A stretch of 64,000 bases of DNA from Neoceratodus forsteri. Its lineage: Eukaryota; Chordata; Ceratodontiformes; Ceratodontidae. Below, piece after piece: positions 11,780 through 23,669 of this stretch. The translations under genes and the position numbers were made by a program. The notes beneath the pieces are model-generated. The model searched no databases. It worked only from the letters and a program-made list of their open reading frames with translations, and was not told the origin of the DNA. The stretch spans positions 664,357,501 to 664,421,500 of the forward strand of contig CM057456.1 of assembly GCA_016271365.2 (NCBI GenBank), written 5' to 3'. The first letter of the stretch is position 1; each line of letters starts with the position of its first letter.

Positions 11780-12600
11780 TTCCACCTCTCCCGTTGGCTT
11801 GTTTAAATGCTTGCCAATGAATCATTTAAACCCTGTACTGAGGATCCTTTCTCCCTGGATAGATGCAGGCCATCTCTCCTGAATAGACCTCCCTCCCTCC
11901 CTCCTCCAGGTGGGACCCCAGTCCCCAATGAAGCCAAATGTCTTGGCTCTGCACCAGTACTTCAATCATGCATTGAAAGTCCTGGTGCAGAGTACCCTGC
12001 CCTCCCCCTTGTCACAGACAGGTAACACCTCTGAAAAGGTTACTGAGAGTGCCAGTCTAAGTCCCACTCCCCAACTCTTTGAACTCCTCCTCCTGCACTA
12101 CCCTAACCTCATCACTAGCCAGGTCATTTGTCCCCAGGTGAACAATGATATCTAGCTCACCCACCTGTTCTGCTGCCCCAGCAATCCTTAGGATGCACTT
12201 TCAATCTCTGCAAGCCATGGCGCTGTGTAGTCACTTGACCTCCCTCACTCCATCCTCTTCTGCCCTCTACTCCCCTAATGATAGAATCCCCCAACTGGTC
12301 TCCACTGTGGAAGCCTCCTTGGGACACTCGCACTCTGCCAGATTGGTGTAGTTGTGGAGTGGAACTGTAGGAGGTATGTGCCTCTGTCCCACTGCCCTCA
12401 CCCTTCCCAAGACCTGTGTGGTCCAGCTGCTCCTCCTTCTCAGCATCCTTTGAGGAAGTGTAGGTGGACTTGATGGTCCCTGGAACAGGGAGGAGGCTCC
12501 CTGAATCCTAGCCGACTCTGCCTTGAGACAAGCAACCTCTGCCTTCAGCTCAGAGAGGTACATTCAGATGGGGCAGCACCACAGCCTCCAGAAAGCCTCC
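11780..12600 (-). pseudogene. CR1 ORF1 with esterase domain (copy 3)
   Basis: The minus strand reads a short coiled-coil-like segment (YLSELKAEVACLKAESARI, about 12,500-12,560), then WGILSLGE at about 12,270-12,300; in an adjacent frame the same bases give QLGDSIIRG. VHLGTNDL follows at about 12,125-12,150. GDS and GTND are the nucleophile and oxyanion blocks of the SGNH esterase fold. The end of ORF1 lies at about 11,800. Frames are broken, so it is not translatable as one protein. Confidence 0.75.
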
Positions 12601-13329
12601 CTGAAGACTGCCGCCTCACAGCCACTGCACTGCACCACTCCTGTCATGTCTATTTCTGACCCTCCTGTTTTAGCTTTGTTAGCTTACACCCCTATCTGTT
12701 TTAGCTTTGTTATCTTACATCTTTTTTTATCCCATGCTAGAGAACCCCCCCACAGAGAGATTAAATACTAATCACAGAAGGTATTCAATATGACAGTTTC
12801 ACAAGTAGCTGTAAAAGATCTGAACACAAACACAGCTTCCCAAGTAAGTCCTCCAAAAATAGACAAGTACCCTTTAGCAAGATTCAGCACAATCCCAACT
12901 TCACAGCTTCATGCCAAGAAAACTCTGTCTAACAAATCAGTTCTCAATAACCCACCTTCCTGCCTGCGTAGTGTGATCTGGTTAATTCTTTTATGTTGTC
13001 CCTCTTCTGTAGTCCTTTGCACAGAGGTCCCTACCTTGACTCTTGAGAAGCTTTTGCCTTGATGATAGTGTGCCTCAGTAGTGTCCCTCCTCCCTCCCTC
13101 CTCTGAGTCAGGTGTTTATGTACCTTAGTAGTGTCCTTCCTTGCTCAGCGTCAGACCTCCAGCAGTTAAGGGGGAGGGAGTGCTACTCTTTCTCATCAAG
13201 GATAGTGAGTCTTATGTGTCTTGGCAATCCTTCCCTACCTGCTCCCAAACAAGAAATTCCTGTTGTTAGTCAAATCCAGTGCTTATAAAAGCGGAACTGA
13301 CTAAATGTGGGAGGGTGTGGAGGCATGGG

Positions 13330-13985
13330 TGGGAGAGCAATATCATTGTGTAACAGCCTTTTCTCCTTCGCTGAGTCACTAGTAACCAAAGGTCCCAATT
13401 CACCTTGCAGACCCTACACTTCTAATGAAGTGTCTCTCTGCTTATCTCCTAGTCAAAAGTGTCCTAGCAGAAAGATTTTAGTTGCTTCCTTGGCCTTGCT
13501 CTGATAACAAGGCTGCTCTGTGGCCAAAAGCTAACACAGGGAAGTCTAAATGCAGACACCTTGTTTACTTCTGCCTAAGCAACATCATGTAACAGGCTTT
13601 GACTCCGCAAATGAAGGTCCCAATTTACTTTGCAGACCCTAGTCAGATGTGTCCAGGCAGAAATGTTCTAACTGCTTTAGTCAGCTGCTTCCTTGGCCTT
13701 GCTCTGATAACAAGATTGCTCTCTAGCCAAAAGTTAACTACAGCGAAGTCTAAATGCTGACACCTGATTTACTTCTGCCTAAACCACGTCATGCAACATG
13801 CTTTGACTCCCTCACTATGTCACTAGTAATAGAAGATCCAAATTTACCTTGCAGACCCTACACTATTAATAAAGTATTTTCCTACTTACCCCATAGTCAG
13901 AAGTGTCTTCGCAGAAAGGTTCTAGCTGTCTTAGTCATGCTGCCTCCTTGGCCTTGCTCTGATAGCAAAATTGCTCTTACTCAGT
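13330..13985. repeat. Tandem array, about 200-240 bp unit, 3 copies, between CR1 copies 3 and 4
   Basis: Three diverged units (about 13,370-13,590, 13,590-13,790 and 13,790-13,985) share TGCAGACCCTA, AAAGTGTCC or AGTGTCTTCGCAGAAA, CTTCCTTGGCCTTGCTCTGATA, AAGTCTAAATGC and ACTTCTGCCTAA. As with the 9,990-10,725 array, it sits on the 5' side of a minus-strand CR1 ORF1 and borders the truncated 3' edge of the next CR1. The two arrays are not related in sequence. Confidence 0.75.
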
Positions 13986-14493
13986 GCTCTCTGTCCACCT
14001 CCCTCCCAAGCTTCTGTTACATTTCTGTGGTCCCTTCCCTTCTCCTTCCTCTGTGAACACTGAGCAAAAGTATTTGTTCTCAGTGTCTGCCTTTTCTAGC
14101 CCCCACCCCGAAAAGTTCCCCCTTTTCTTTATAACCTTACGGTCTCACCCATGGTCTTCCCCTTTCCACTTACATACCTAAAAAATTTCCTGTCTCCTTT
14201 TGTTATCTCTTGGCTAATCTCTCATCAGTCTGTGTCTTCAAACTCCTCATTACTTTCCCTGCTTCACTCTGTTTCCCCTGATACACCTCCCTATGCTTTT
14301 CCCTCTGCATCTCCTTATACCTTATGAATGCTACTCTTTTAGCCTTTACCTTATCAACCGCCTCTTTTGAGAAACATAATGGTTACCAAACCATAGTGGT
14401 CTCTTTTTCTTCTTGCTTTTGCTCACTTGTTTGATGCAGAGGTTTGTTGCCTTTACTATGCTTCTTTTCAGCTTCACCCACTGTTCCTCCACC

Positions 14494-15228
14494 TCAGCCA
14501 GGCCATTCCCCTGCCAGGTGACCCTTGAGGCATTCACCAATCTTTATGAAATCTGCTCTGCTGAAGTCCAGGACTCTTGCCCTTGTGTGGTTTGATTTTG
14601 CATCCATCCTTATATTGAACCACACTGTACAGTGATCACTGGTCCCTGGGTAGTCTCCCACCGTGACATCTGCAGTACTGTTCTTGTTAGTGAGTACCAG
14701 TTCCAGTATAGTCCTACCACAAGCGGGTCCACTGACTAGATAACTGAGGAATGCGTCCTGCAGAGAGTCCAGGATGCCCTTGCTTCTAGCTAAAGCTGGT
14801 GGGAGATGCAGTTTACATCCAACAGGTTGAAGTCCCTCCTCACCAGCAGCACCTCCCCCTTTTCTGCCATCTTGCAAATGGATTCCACCAATACCTTATC
14901 TATTTCTTCCCCCTGTGCTGGAGATCTGTAGATCCCTGCTGTGAGAATATTGGCTCCATTCCCTGTCTCCAGGGTGACCCACAGTACCTCTGCCTCCCCT
15001 TGTGTTCCCTGTATCTCCTTCACGCTTATGCTTTCTGTCACATAAAGCTCCACACCCCCCCTCCTTTCCTTCCACATGGTCTTTCCTGAATGGAGTTACC
15101 ATATCCAGGGTAGCCTCTACCATCATGGCCTCTAGGCTCAGAATCTTATTTCGTAGACTTCTAGCATTTGCACACGTGGCCTTCCATGTTTTTGTTTCCA
15201 GTCTCTTTTTTGCCCACCTTTTTTCCAT
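14494..15228 (-). pseudogene. CR1 ORF2 endonuclease domain (copy 4)
   Basis: Overlapping minus-strand frames give NARSLRNKILSLEAMM (about 15,120-15,170), GVELYVTESISVKEI, LLVRRDFNLLDVN (active-site block with Gly changed to Arg), ELVLTNKNSTADV and GTSDHCTVWFN. At least three frameshifts separate the parts. It is homologous to copies 3 and 5. Confidence 0.82.
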
Positions 15229-15419
15229 CCCTCTTTCCCCTTTCTCTTTTTAATGCTGCCATTCTCTTCCCTTTTATCTCAACCACCCTACTTACTTTAT
15301 TGATTTGCACCCTGAGGATTCTTCTCTCCTCGGATTTTCCTTACTCTCTACTTCAGCTTGTGGGGAGAGTGGTTTCTGCTTCCCTGATTCCTTCTACTGC
15401 CTCCATTGGTTAATTTAAA

Positions 15420-16300
15420 TGTTCATCAAAGTAACATTTAAACTGTCCACTAAAGACTTTGGTTCCCTACTTGGATGAGTGCAGGCCATTACCCCTATAT
15501 AGGCCTTTCTGCTCTCAGGTGAGTCCCCAGTGTAGCCAAATCTCTCCTCTCTGCACCATTCCTTCAGCCATGACTTGAAGCTCATGAGGCAGATATCCCT
15601 CTCCTCCCCCAATCATAGACAGGCAAAACCTCAGTGAAAGCTGCTAAGTGATCTACCTGTCTAAGACCTCTCTGCAACTCCCTAAACTCACCCTGCATTA
15701 TCTCAGCCCCATATCAAACCAGGTAATTAGTGCCCAGGTGGACAATGGCATCCAGCTCGCCCTTCTGTCCTGTTGCCCTAATGATCCTCATGGTCCGCTT
15801 CGCATCCCTCCGGGCCACGGCACCACATAGGCACCTTACCCATCTCTTCCCTCTTTCCTATTCCCAAATTTGTCCCCTCACAAATGAGTCTTTCATTACA
15901 AGTTGCTTTCTTCTCTTCTGGGGTCCTCTACCACCCTCAATGGGGTCTTCACTATGGAGGGCTTCCACAACCTTCCTCATCACTACCATGGGTATCGTCT
16001 CCTAGCAGTCCCACCCCACCAAAGAGGTGTAGCAATTACATAGTGGTACCAGTTGAGGAATGTGCCTTTGTACCACCATCCCACCCTCCCAGAGCCCACC
16101 ATAGTCCAGCCCTCCCAGAGCCCACCATAGTCCAGCCATTCCTCCTGCTTAGCATCCTCTGAGGTAATGGTGGCAGACTTGGTGGCCCCTTGGTGAGGAA
16201 AGAGGTTTTCTAAATTCTTGCCAATTTAGCCTGGAATCTAGCAACTTTGTACATCAGCCCAGATAGGTGTGTGCAGATAGAGTAGCACTGCAGACTTCAT
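15420..16300 (-). pseudogene. CR1 ORF1 with esterase remnant (copy 4)
   Basis: The minus strand encodes VHLGTNYL at about 15,720-15,745 (GTND changed to GTNY) and a degraded DSFVRG block at about 15,880-15,900 (family form GDSxxRG). A C-terminal stretch before 15,612 includes FKSWLKEWCREERFGY. A perfect duplication of about 31 bp occurs at 16,087-16,137 (CCCTCCCAGAGCCCACCATA twice). The esterase is not functional in this copy. Confidence 0.65.
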
Positions 16301-16835
16301 AAGTTCTCTCTGAAAATTGCCACCCATCCGGCACTTCACTGTACCACTCCCAGAATTTCTCAACTTCTCTTCTCCATGTTACTTGGAAATACTTTTGTAC
16401 CCTTACCCCTGATAAGGTGTTTCTAGTTTTCCCTTTCTTTGATTGTTTCTATTTGTGTTTCCCCATGCCTTGTTTAAATCTTTTTATAATCCTACTCGAG
16501 ATAAGGTGTTGCACCAATTCCCAGTTTTGGCATATCCCTGACCTTCTGTTTTTCTTAGCAGCAACTGCTACACACAGTAATGAATAGTTGCTTTGCCTTA
16601 GTCGACCAGCAGAGCCCTATGCTTCTCTGCTTCTTTCTGCTGGCATCTGTTAATGTCTACATTGCCAGTTACTTGTTCCACTCCTTTGCAGTTTCACTTA
16701 CTCAATGGGACATGAATAAGTACTGTAGTTCTACACACTTTAGATAGTGCCTAGCCTACAGCTCTCTGTGACACTAATGTGGTTGGTAGGCCTGTGGTTG
16801 GTAAGGTTTGGGTCCAGCCACATTCATAGGCATAT

Positions 16836-16854
16836 GATAGATAGATAGATAGAC

Positions 16855-16911
<57 letters not shown>
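16836..16911. repeat. (GATA)n microsatellite
   Basis: About 18 copies of GATA/ATAG with one GACA variant. The adjoining sequence to 16,995 (ATTTTATTCATAAAGTGCCC..) is unassigned. Confidence 0.95.
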
Positions 16912-17039
16912 TTTTATTCATAAAGTGCCCAGTTCCTAGGACTCTGAGCACTGTACAAAACAACACTACAACAATCCTAGTGTTAAAATCATACAAATAA
17001 ATGATATACCATCACCGCAGCGATTCCTCCACCGTGAAG

Positions 17040-17940
17040 ACCATCACAGTGACAAGAATCGGGCAAAACCCGCACTTCACTGTGATAGTCTGAGCAGTGC
17101 CCGAGACTGCCTTGCAGAGTGTATGCTTCCCTCATCGAACTCCAACAAGATACAGAAAATATAATCTATAAAGCATTGAAAAACCTTCCCATCACAGAAC
17201 ACATATTTATTTTCAAAATCATTCATGTACAGATTAGCATAGGAAGGCGCCATGCTTGACTCCATTGCTGTGCCCCGTGTCTGCAAAGAAAATAATTTTT
17301 CAACTCTGAAGAAATTTTGATTCAGTACTAATTCTGCCATCTTAACCAATAAGGTGTTCGGTGGTTTGTCTTCTGTTCTATGTGTACCCAGTGTGTCAGC
17401 TATTACTTGGCATCCCTGCTGATGAGAAATTGATGTGTATAGATCTTTAAGGTCCCATGTAACCAAAATACACTCTTTAAAGGTACTCAGGAACTAAAAT
17501 GGCTTATTGAAAGAGTGAGAATTTGTGAGCCTAGTGGTTTACTCATCCTGTCTATTCAGGTGTTCCTACTTGACTATTTACACAAAAAAGGTGTGATCTA
17601 ACATTAAAATAATATATTCCATGTATAAAAGGGTTACAAATATCCAAAATAATTGACCTTGTAATTTAGCCTGTTTGTATTGTTAACCCCAACTCTCTGG
17701 TTCTTCTTCAGTCTGACCAACATCTCCCCTGCCTTTATTGGCTTATCCATAGTAGAATAAAAATAGAAAAACAAAAAAAGATAGAAATTTAGTAAGTCTG
17801 CACTTTGACAATTACAATACAAAGTTTTTTGAGACACCAAGACATGCACTTTGTGCTTTGTTCTGGGTGCTACTATTAACAAGTCATGCATGTAGGGCTA
17901 CAGGTACAGAAGGAATTACTTTTTAAACACTGTGCCAGAT
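17040..17940 (-). mobile_element. Penelope-like element, reverse transcriptase remnant
   Basis: The minus strand (17,077-17,466, 129 codons open) encodes DLKDLYTSISHQQG, VLNQNFF, FSLQTRGTAMESSMAPSYAN and FIDYIFCI. LYTSIPH, Q..GTAMGSPMAPSYAN and the FIDDIF box are diagnostic of Penelope-like reverse transcriptases. In this copy the second catalytic Asp of the DD pair is Tyr (FIDYIF) and GSPMAP is SSMAP, so the enzyme is inactive. Downstream GIY-YIG endonuclease is not visible before 17,040. Upstream (17,634-17,891) a frame with KAGEMLVRLKKNQR may be part of the same element. Confidence 0.82.
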
Positions 17941-19460
17941 GCTGAATTTTAACCTCCATTACAAGAGAGAGCAGCGGGAGGCAGTGTGTCTGCGAGATAC
18001 ACTCTAAAGATTTCAATTACATCTACAAAGTAAGGGAACATTCTCTATGTTTTGAGTAAACTTGTTAGATAGGGACTATTTTTTACTCAGCCCATGTTGT
18101 TTTGAAAGACAGATTTACTTTATCAGCAACCGAGTAAAAATATTTATTTTAACTATTTTCACAGACTATTAAGGGACTACCCCAAACAAGAAGCAGACAG
18201 GTACCCATTTGGGAACACGCTGCAAAATAAGTTTATGAGGGGAACTGAAAAAGCTGAATTCACACACTGTGCAAATTAGACTGAGTGGTACATCAGACAT
18301 GATGTTTAATTTGTAAAAGTCGGACTGAGAAGATAACCTATTTGGGGAACGTATGTGCTGGAGAGAGTTTAAAAAAATGTGTTCATGTAAAGAAATGAGC
18401 AAGATGTGTTTAAATTCACTGTACTGCCCAGAATTTAGAAGCTGAAATAGAGATATTTTAAAATGAAAACAATACAAAAACTTGCTTGTAGTGGTTATAC
18501 AAATGTGTTAAGCAGAGAAACCAGAGAGATGTCGTAACTCACTGTACTATATATAAAGTAGAAGCTGAAATAGAGATGTTTAATGGAAACAGATGCCAAA
18601 CTTGTTCTGAGTAGTTGCACATAGAGGATATAACAGTAATGAAGTGAAACTTTTATAAGTTTATCTCTGAAGTATTTATACAGGTGTTAGAAATACTTCA
18701 TTTGTGAGAACACAATATTTACATACAGAGGTTTTAGGACTAACTGGATAACGTAAACAATTTAAACAGCTCTCCCTTTTTTGAAGAGAAAAAAACTTTT
18801 TGAAAACCCTGTATGTTTATTAGATTTGCTTTGACCTTTTTCAGCACATAAGCAGCTACGCATTTTCTGCTCAGGTACATACAAGAATGTTTATTACAAA
18901 CTGTTAAAGGACATAGTTGAGGAACTGTTTAGTACATAATTAATGTGGTGACAGGTTTATAGTGAAATGAGGCTTGATAAAAGGTTTGGCAAGTTGTATT
19001 TGACAATAGATAAACCTATGGATGCTTAGTAAGCTTGTTTCAATACATTATTGGTGGTTTTAACTGGTGTTTATTAGTTGTTATAAATATTGACTGGTTT
19101 GTTTGTTTTGGGAATTTCCTTTAATTATTTGTGGAATGTCTCTCACAGGGAGCTTAACTGTTTGGACTTAATATGATTTGAAAAATAACTGAGTCTAAGG
19201 TGGTGCACATGGTAAGAGAGGACAAGCCCACCACATAATTTATTAATTATTATATCACTTCTAGAAATATGTTTTGATGTATTACTATAAACATTAGTTA
19301 TTTATTTTTAGATACAGTACAGTCTTACTGAGGAAGGACATTGTCCGAAACGTTTAAGATATATTGATGCTGTATCCCTGCACTTTATGAACCTAGCTTA
19401 AATGCAAGAATAAAATGAAAATAAAAATGCTATGCTTATACACATTTTTGTGAGTGGCTC
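17941..19460. other. AT-rich DNA, possibly Penelope-associated, with a hammerhead-like motif
   Basis: There is no coding sequence. Two related AT-rich blocks repeat at about 18,420-18,480 and 18,535-18,600 (CAGAATTTAGAAGCTGAAATAGAGAT and AAAGTAGAAGCTGAAATAGAGAT). At 19,328-19,351 lies CTGAGGA, a perfect 4-bp helix with a 3-nt loop, then GAAAC. A polyadenylation-type AATAAA follows at about 19,410. A plus-strand 3' end of a retroelement is likely here. Confidence 0.5.
19328..19352 (+). ncRNA. Candidate hammerhead-type core linked to a Penelope-like element
   Basis: The core reads CTGAGGA, then A, GGAC-ATT-GTCC, then GAAACG. CUGANGA and GAAA flanking a short helix II are the conserved parts of hammerhead ribozymes, and such motifs are known in the terminal regions of Penelope-like elements. 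The extra A before the helix and the absence of an obvious helix I/III partner with a cleavage triplet weaken the call. The motif is on the plus strand while the nearby RT is on the minus strand. Confidence 0.35.
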
Positions 19461-19511
19461 ACTTTCTACCAATTGTCTTTTCAAATCTCTTTCAAAGAAA
19501 TAAATACAATA

Positions 19512-19650
19512 TGTAACCCCCATCCAGGTATGCTGTTCTCATCTGACAGTAATACCAGGTGTGCTGGGTTCGGGGAGGAATATGTCACTCGGCACATTGG
19601 CTGGGTTTGACTACTCTGCAACAGGGGCACCCAAGTAACTCTGGACCTCT
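19512..19650 (-). repeat. LTR fragment, family TGTAACCCC
   Basis: TGTAACCCCCATCCAGGTAT and the following blocks (ACCAGGTGTGCTGGGTTCGG, GGAGGAATATGTCACTC, CACCCAAGTAACTCTGGAC) match 28,329-28,460 closely. Homology stops at about 19,640. Starting exactly at the family's LTR edge argues for an LTR end rather than a random fragment. Confidence 0.8.
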
Positions 19651-20621
19651 TTGGCCCTGGACACCATGCAACCACACACTAGGATCTAATACCATACACT
19701 ATGCATTACTCCCACGCTCCCCCACAACCATACCTGTAGAAGAAAAAGTTACACACAGTAACAAAAACAACAACAGTACTTTAAACACTACACTCAAAAG
19801 TACTATTGAGGAACTCCACTGAGTCCCTCCTCTTCCTCTTCTTGTATTCTCTTCTATCTTCTTCAGGAATACCTGCAAGAAAAAGAAAGACAACACACAC
19901 TCCTAATCTGCATACACAGTCTATCTAAGACCCTACCATCTACACACTGAAGAATCCCCAAAAATATTTTTTTTAGAAAAGTAGAAAAACAGTATAAACA
20001 TTAGCAAACAGTAGAAAACAATGACATTATTTACTATACACAATATTTGGGGGATGGAGTGCCCTAAAAGTCCCGTCTAGTGACCACAGTGGGCGAAGGC
20101 AAGTCCATTAAAGAGTCTCTTCTGGGCCGGAGCCCAGTGAAGCACAGTTCTAGCAGGCCAAAGTCCCTAAGGGGAGAGTCTTTGAGGACAGTTCAAACAT
20201 CTGGAGTCTACTAATATAGGATGTGTACTGCAACATCATAAGAATAGAAAAGTCTGGACATACCAGTCTGTTGTAGAACAACACAATACCACACCTGGTC
20301 CTCAACTGAAGACTGTCCCTGGCAGCATTCTTCTAATACAGCTGGGTGGACATCTTCTGGGAAATGACAGGAGGGCATATCTGGAAAGTGTTGGGCTGAT
20401 GTCATCTCTCGAGATGGAACCTTGGAACAGGAACAAAAAGGAAAACAGCTGGTTTGAAGTCCTCCGATACCCAGGCAATGAATCAGGATACAGCTGGACT
20501 GGTGTCCTCTCTGGATCTGAAGTCATCTGGTGGGCCAGTCGATGGATTCTGGAATGCCAATATGCTGTAGAGCTGATGAATGTGGGGCACCTGGGTCCTG
20601 GACGTCCAGACTGGTGGAACA
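19651..20621. other. Unassigned DNA between an LTR fragment and CR1 copy 5
   Basis: No recognisable protein. The segment has a CTGG/CCTC-rich part at 20,290-20,620 with repeated blocks (CAGCTGG.TGGACATCTTCTGG, ACAGCTGGTTTGAAGTCCTC, ACAGCTGGACTGGTGTCCTC), suggesting a degenerate tandem repeat of about 70 bp. It may be internal sequence of the surrounding LTR element. Confidence 0.4.
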
Positions 20622-20746
20622 ACATAGAAACATAGACTTTGACAGCGGATAAGGACCACTTGGCCCACCCAGTCTGCCCATTTCCCTACCTACTGGATAA
20701 GCTGCAGATTCTAGTTAACCAACAGCCTACTTCCTGCAACCCCCCA

Positions 20747-22530
20747 CTATAATTGCCCTATGTCTGTCCCATGCATGTTTGAATTCCCCCACTGTTTTAG
20801 ACCCAACGACCTCCTCAGGAAGGCGGTTCCATGTATCCACCTCTCTCTTAATGAAAACATTTTTTCCCTCACATTACCCCTAAGCCATCCCCCCATTTTT
20901 AAATTGTGCCCCCTTGTTCTTACACATCTCTTTTTCTGAAAGATACTACCCTCCTGGACCTTGTTGATTCCCTCGAGGTACTTGAAAGTTTCTGTCATGT
21001 CCCCCTGTCCCTCCTTTCATCAAGAGTATACATATTAAGCTCTTGCAGTCTCTCTTCATATGGTTTCTGATGCAGACCCTGCACCATTTTAGTTGCCCTC
21101 CTCTGGACTGCTTCCATCCTGTCTATGTCCTTGCATAGATGAGGTCTGCAAAACTGCACACAATACTCCAGATGGGGTCTTGCCAACTATCTGTATAGAG
21201 GGATAACCACTTCCCTTTTTCTACTTGTGATGCCCCTTCCTATGCATCCCAGTATCTCCCTGGTTCTCCTTACTGACTTTTCACATTGCTTACCTACCTT
21301 TAGGTCATCTGATATGACTACCCCCAGGTCCCTTTCTATTTTTGTTGTTGATAGTACCTCCCTGCTATTGTGTACTCTTCTCCTGGGTTTTGTTTCCCAG
21401 GTGCATTACTTGCACTTCTTTGCATTGAATCTAAGTTGCCATATGTCTGACCATTCCTCCAACTTTGCCAAGTCCCTTCTCATCTTTTCTACCCCCTTGT
21501 GTATCAACTCTGTTACAGATCTTTGTGTCATCTGCAAAGGGGCATACCTTTCCTTCCAGACCCTCTGCAATGTCACCTATAAAGATATTGAAGAGGACTG
21601 GACCCAGTACTGAGCCCCGAGGTACTCCGCTAGTAACCCCCTTTTCTTCGGAATGCGTTCCATTCACTATGACCTTCTGTGTCCTGTTGTGCAGTCAGTT
21701 TGCTACCCAGGCTACCACTCTGGGACCCACTCCCAGGCAGGCTAACTTGATTATTAATCTTTTGTGTGGGACTGTGTCAAATGCCTTGCTAAAGTCTAGG
21801 TAGGCCATATCCACAGCCCCTTCCATGTCTATTACTTTGGTCACCCAGCCATAGAAATCAATTAGATTCATCTGACATGACCTTCCTGCTGTAAATCTGT
21901 GCTGCTTTGGGTCCTGTGCCCCTCTTACCTCTAGGTACTCAACAATTCTTTCTTTCAGAAGTGATTCCATCATTTTCCCTACCATTAAGGTCAAACTTAC
22001 AGGTCTTTAGTTTTCTGCCTCTGCCTTGCTCCCACTTTTGTGAAGGGGAATCACATCTGCCCTCTTCCAGTCCTCAGGTACCAACCCATCCTGCCATGAT
22101 TTGTTAAAAAGCGTGGTCAGTGGTGTCACTAGGTCCTCCCTTAGTTCTTTTAGGATTCTGGGGTGAATCCCGTCAGACCCCATTGCTTTGTCCACCTTGA
22201 ATTTTAGGAGTTCTTTCAGGACTCTTTCTTCTGTGAATGGATTGGTGTCAACCCCCATACCCAAAGTGCTTCTATTGTCTAGTTTACGTAACTCCTACTC
22301 ATCTTCTTTTGTGAATACTGAGCAAAAGTATTCATTCAGTATCTCTGCCTTTTCACTGTCTCCCTCTGCCCACCTCCCCTCTCCTTTATTGATCTTCACT
22401 ATCCGTCCCTTAACCTTTCTAGATTCCTTAATGTACCTATAAAAGGTTTTATCCCCCTTCTTAACTGAGTTGGCTATTTTTAACTCGGTTTGGGCCTTTG
22501 CTATTCTGACTGCCTTCCCCACTTCTTTCT
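20747..22530 (-). pseudogene. CR1 ORF2 reverse transcriptase and C-terminal domain (copy 5)
   Basis: Landmarks in order on the minus strand: KANSVKKGDKTFYRYIKESR-like linker and YFCSVF (22,295-22,520); AMGSDGIHPRILKEL and PEDWKRADVIPLHKSGS (22,007-22,264); AGRSCQMNLIDFYGW and AYLDFSKAFDTVPHKRL (21,695-21,994); GVPRGSVLGPVLFNIFIGD and FADDTKICNRVD (21,431-21,667); then [22 protein letters not shown] and TRGHNLKMG. The catalytic AYLDFSKAFD and FADD boxes are intact, yet at least four frame breaks make the gene unreadable as one protein. Confidence 0.92.
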
Positions 22531-22574
22531 GCTTTAATTGATACAGTTCAGTGTTGTACTTCTTCTGCGATTCC

Positions 22575-23480
22575 TTATACTTTTTGAATGCAGCCTTTTT
22601 TCTCCTTAATCTTCCCTGCTACCTCTTTTGAGAACCATAGTGTTTTTTTACTCTGCTTAGTTTTCTTTATTTGTTTCACACAAAGACGTGTTGCCTCTAT
22701 GATGGCAGTTTTGATTTTTCTCCATTGCTCTTCCACTCCTCCTTTTTGGCCATTTGCTAGTGCATTCTTCAGATAGTCACCCATTTTGCCAAAGTCAGCC
22801 CTTCTAAAGTCCAGTATCCTTGTTTTCGTATGGCTTATCTTCATGGTTGTGCTCATTGTGAAGCACACTGTGCAGTGGTCACTTGTTCCCAGATGTCTAC
22901 TGACTTCTAAATTTGTGATCCTCTCTCCATTTGAGAGTACCAGGTCTAGTATTGCTCCCTGCCGAGTGGGTTCCAACACTAGTTGTCTAAGGCCTGCCCC
23001 CTGCAGGGCATTGAGAATGACCCTGCTCTTGGATGTGGCTGTGGTACATGTCATCCAGTTAACATCTGGCATATTCAGGTCCCCCATCAACAGTATCTCC
23101 CCTTCTTCAGCCATTTTGAGAATGTCCTCTATCATTTTCTTGTCCATTTCCTCCGCTTGAGATGGCGGTCTGTATACAACCCCTGTGCGGATTGTGATGC
23201 CATTTCCTGTCTCCAAGGTGACCCAGAGTGCATCTTGTCCTCCCCTTTACTTTTTAGTTCTGTAGCTTTGATCCCTTCCCTTAGTTATAGAGCTACTCCA
23301 CCTCCTCTTTTACCTTCCCTGTCCCTTCTGTAGATTGTGTACCCTGGTATGTTGATATCCCAGTCATGGTTCTCTGTGTACCATGTTTCTGTGGCTGCCA
23401 TAATATCCAATTGTTCATCTTTCATCGGGGCTACTAGTGCAGGAAGCTTGTTTCCCAGACTATGGGTATTGGTACTCATT
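22575..23480 (-). pseudogene. CR1 ORF2 endonuclease domain (copy 5)
   Basis: A continuous 213-codon stretch (22,575-23,216, minus) contains VVYRPPSQAEEMD, LLMGDLNMPDVNW (intact GDxNxPDxNW active-site block), LDLVLSNGERI and GTSDHCTVCF (SDH block), then FRRADFGKMGDYL and KKTLWFSKEV. The upstream start (ATETWYTENHDWDINIPGY, RDREGKRGGGVAL) is at 23,285-23,479 in another frame. The metal-binding and His residues appear preserved, so only frame breaks inactivate it. Confidence 0.9.
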
Positions 23481-23669
23481 GCCCTGCATTTAATGTTGGC
23501 TTTATTCTTTTTTCCCCATCCCTGCTCTTATTGCCCTTGTCTATTTTTCCATTTACCCCTGTCCTGCCCTGTGTTGAGCTCTGTACCTCAGTGTTTACCT
23601 TACTACCTGCCATGTTTTGTGGGGGGAGGATTGACATTTCCTGCCTCTTATCAGCACCTCTCCCCATGG

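Larger units (their letters stand above)
10726..13330 (-). mobile_element. CR1-type LINE (copy 3), 3'-truncated: ORF1, endonuclease, 5' UTR
   Basis: Homology to the near-complete copy at 20.6-24.6 kb starts at about 10,730, in the linker after the endonuclease, and runs through the endonuclease (10,809-11,402), a gap (to about 11,700) and ORF1 (11,780-12,600). The RT half is absent. 12,640-13,330 continues without coding sequence and is presumably 5' UTR; it contains a duplicated CTGTTTTAGCTTTGTTA block at 12,664 and 12,697. Confidence 0.82.
13990..16750 (-). mobile_element. CR1-type LINE (copy 4), 3'-truncated
   Basis: Recognisable homology starts at about 14,040 (a FCSVF equivalent: TGTGAACACTGAGCAAAAGTATT, also at 22,308) and runs through the linker, endonuclease (14,494-15,228) and ORF1 (15,400-16,300). 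From 16,360 to about 16,750 there is non-coding sequence with repeated GATAAGGTGTT blocks (16,410, 16,502), probably 5' UTR. RT is missing. This is the third consecutive copy in the same direction that keeps its 5' part and has lost its 3' part. Confidence 0.82.
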
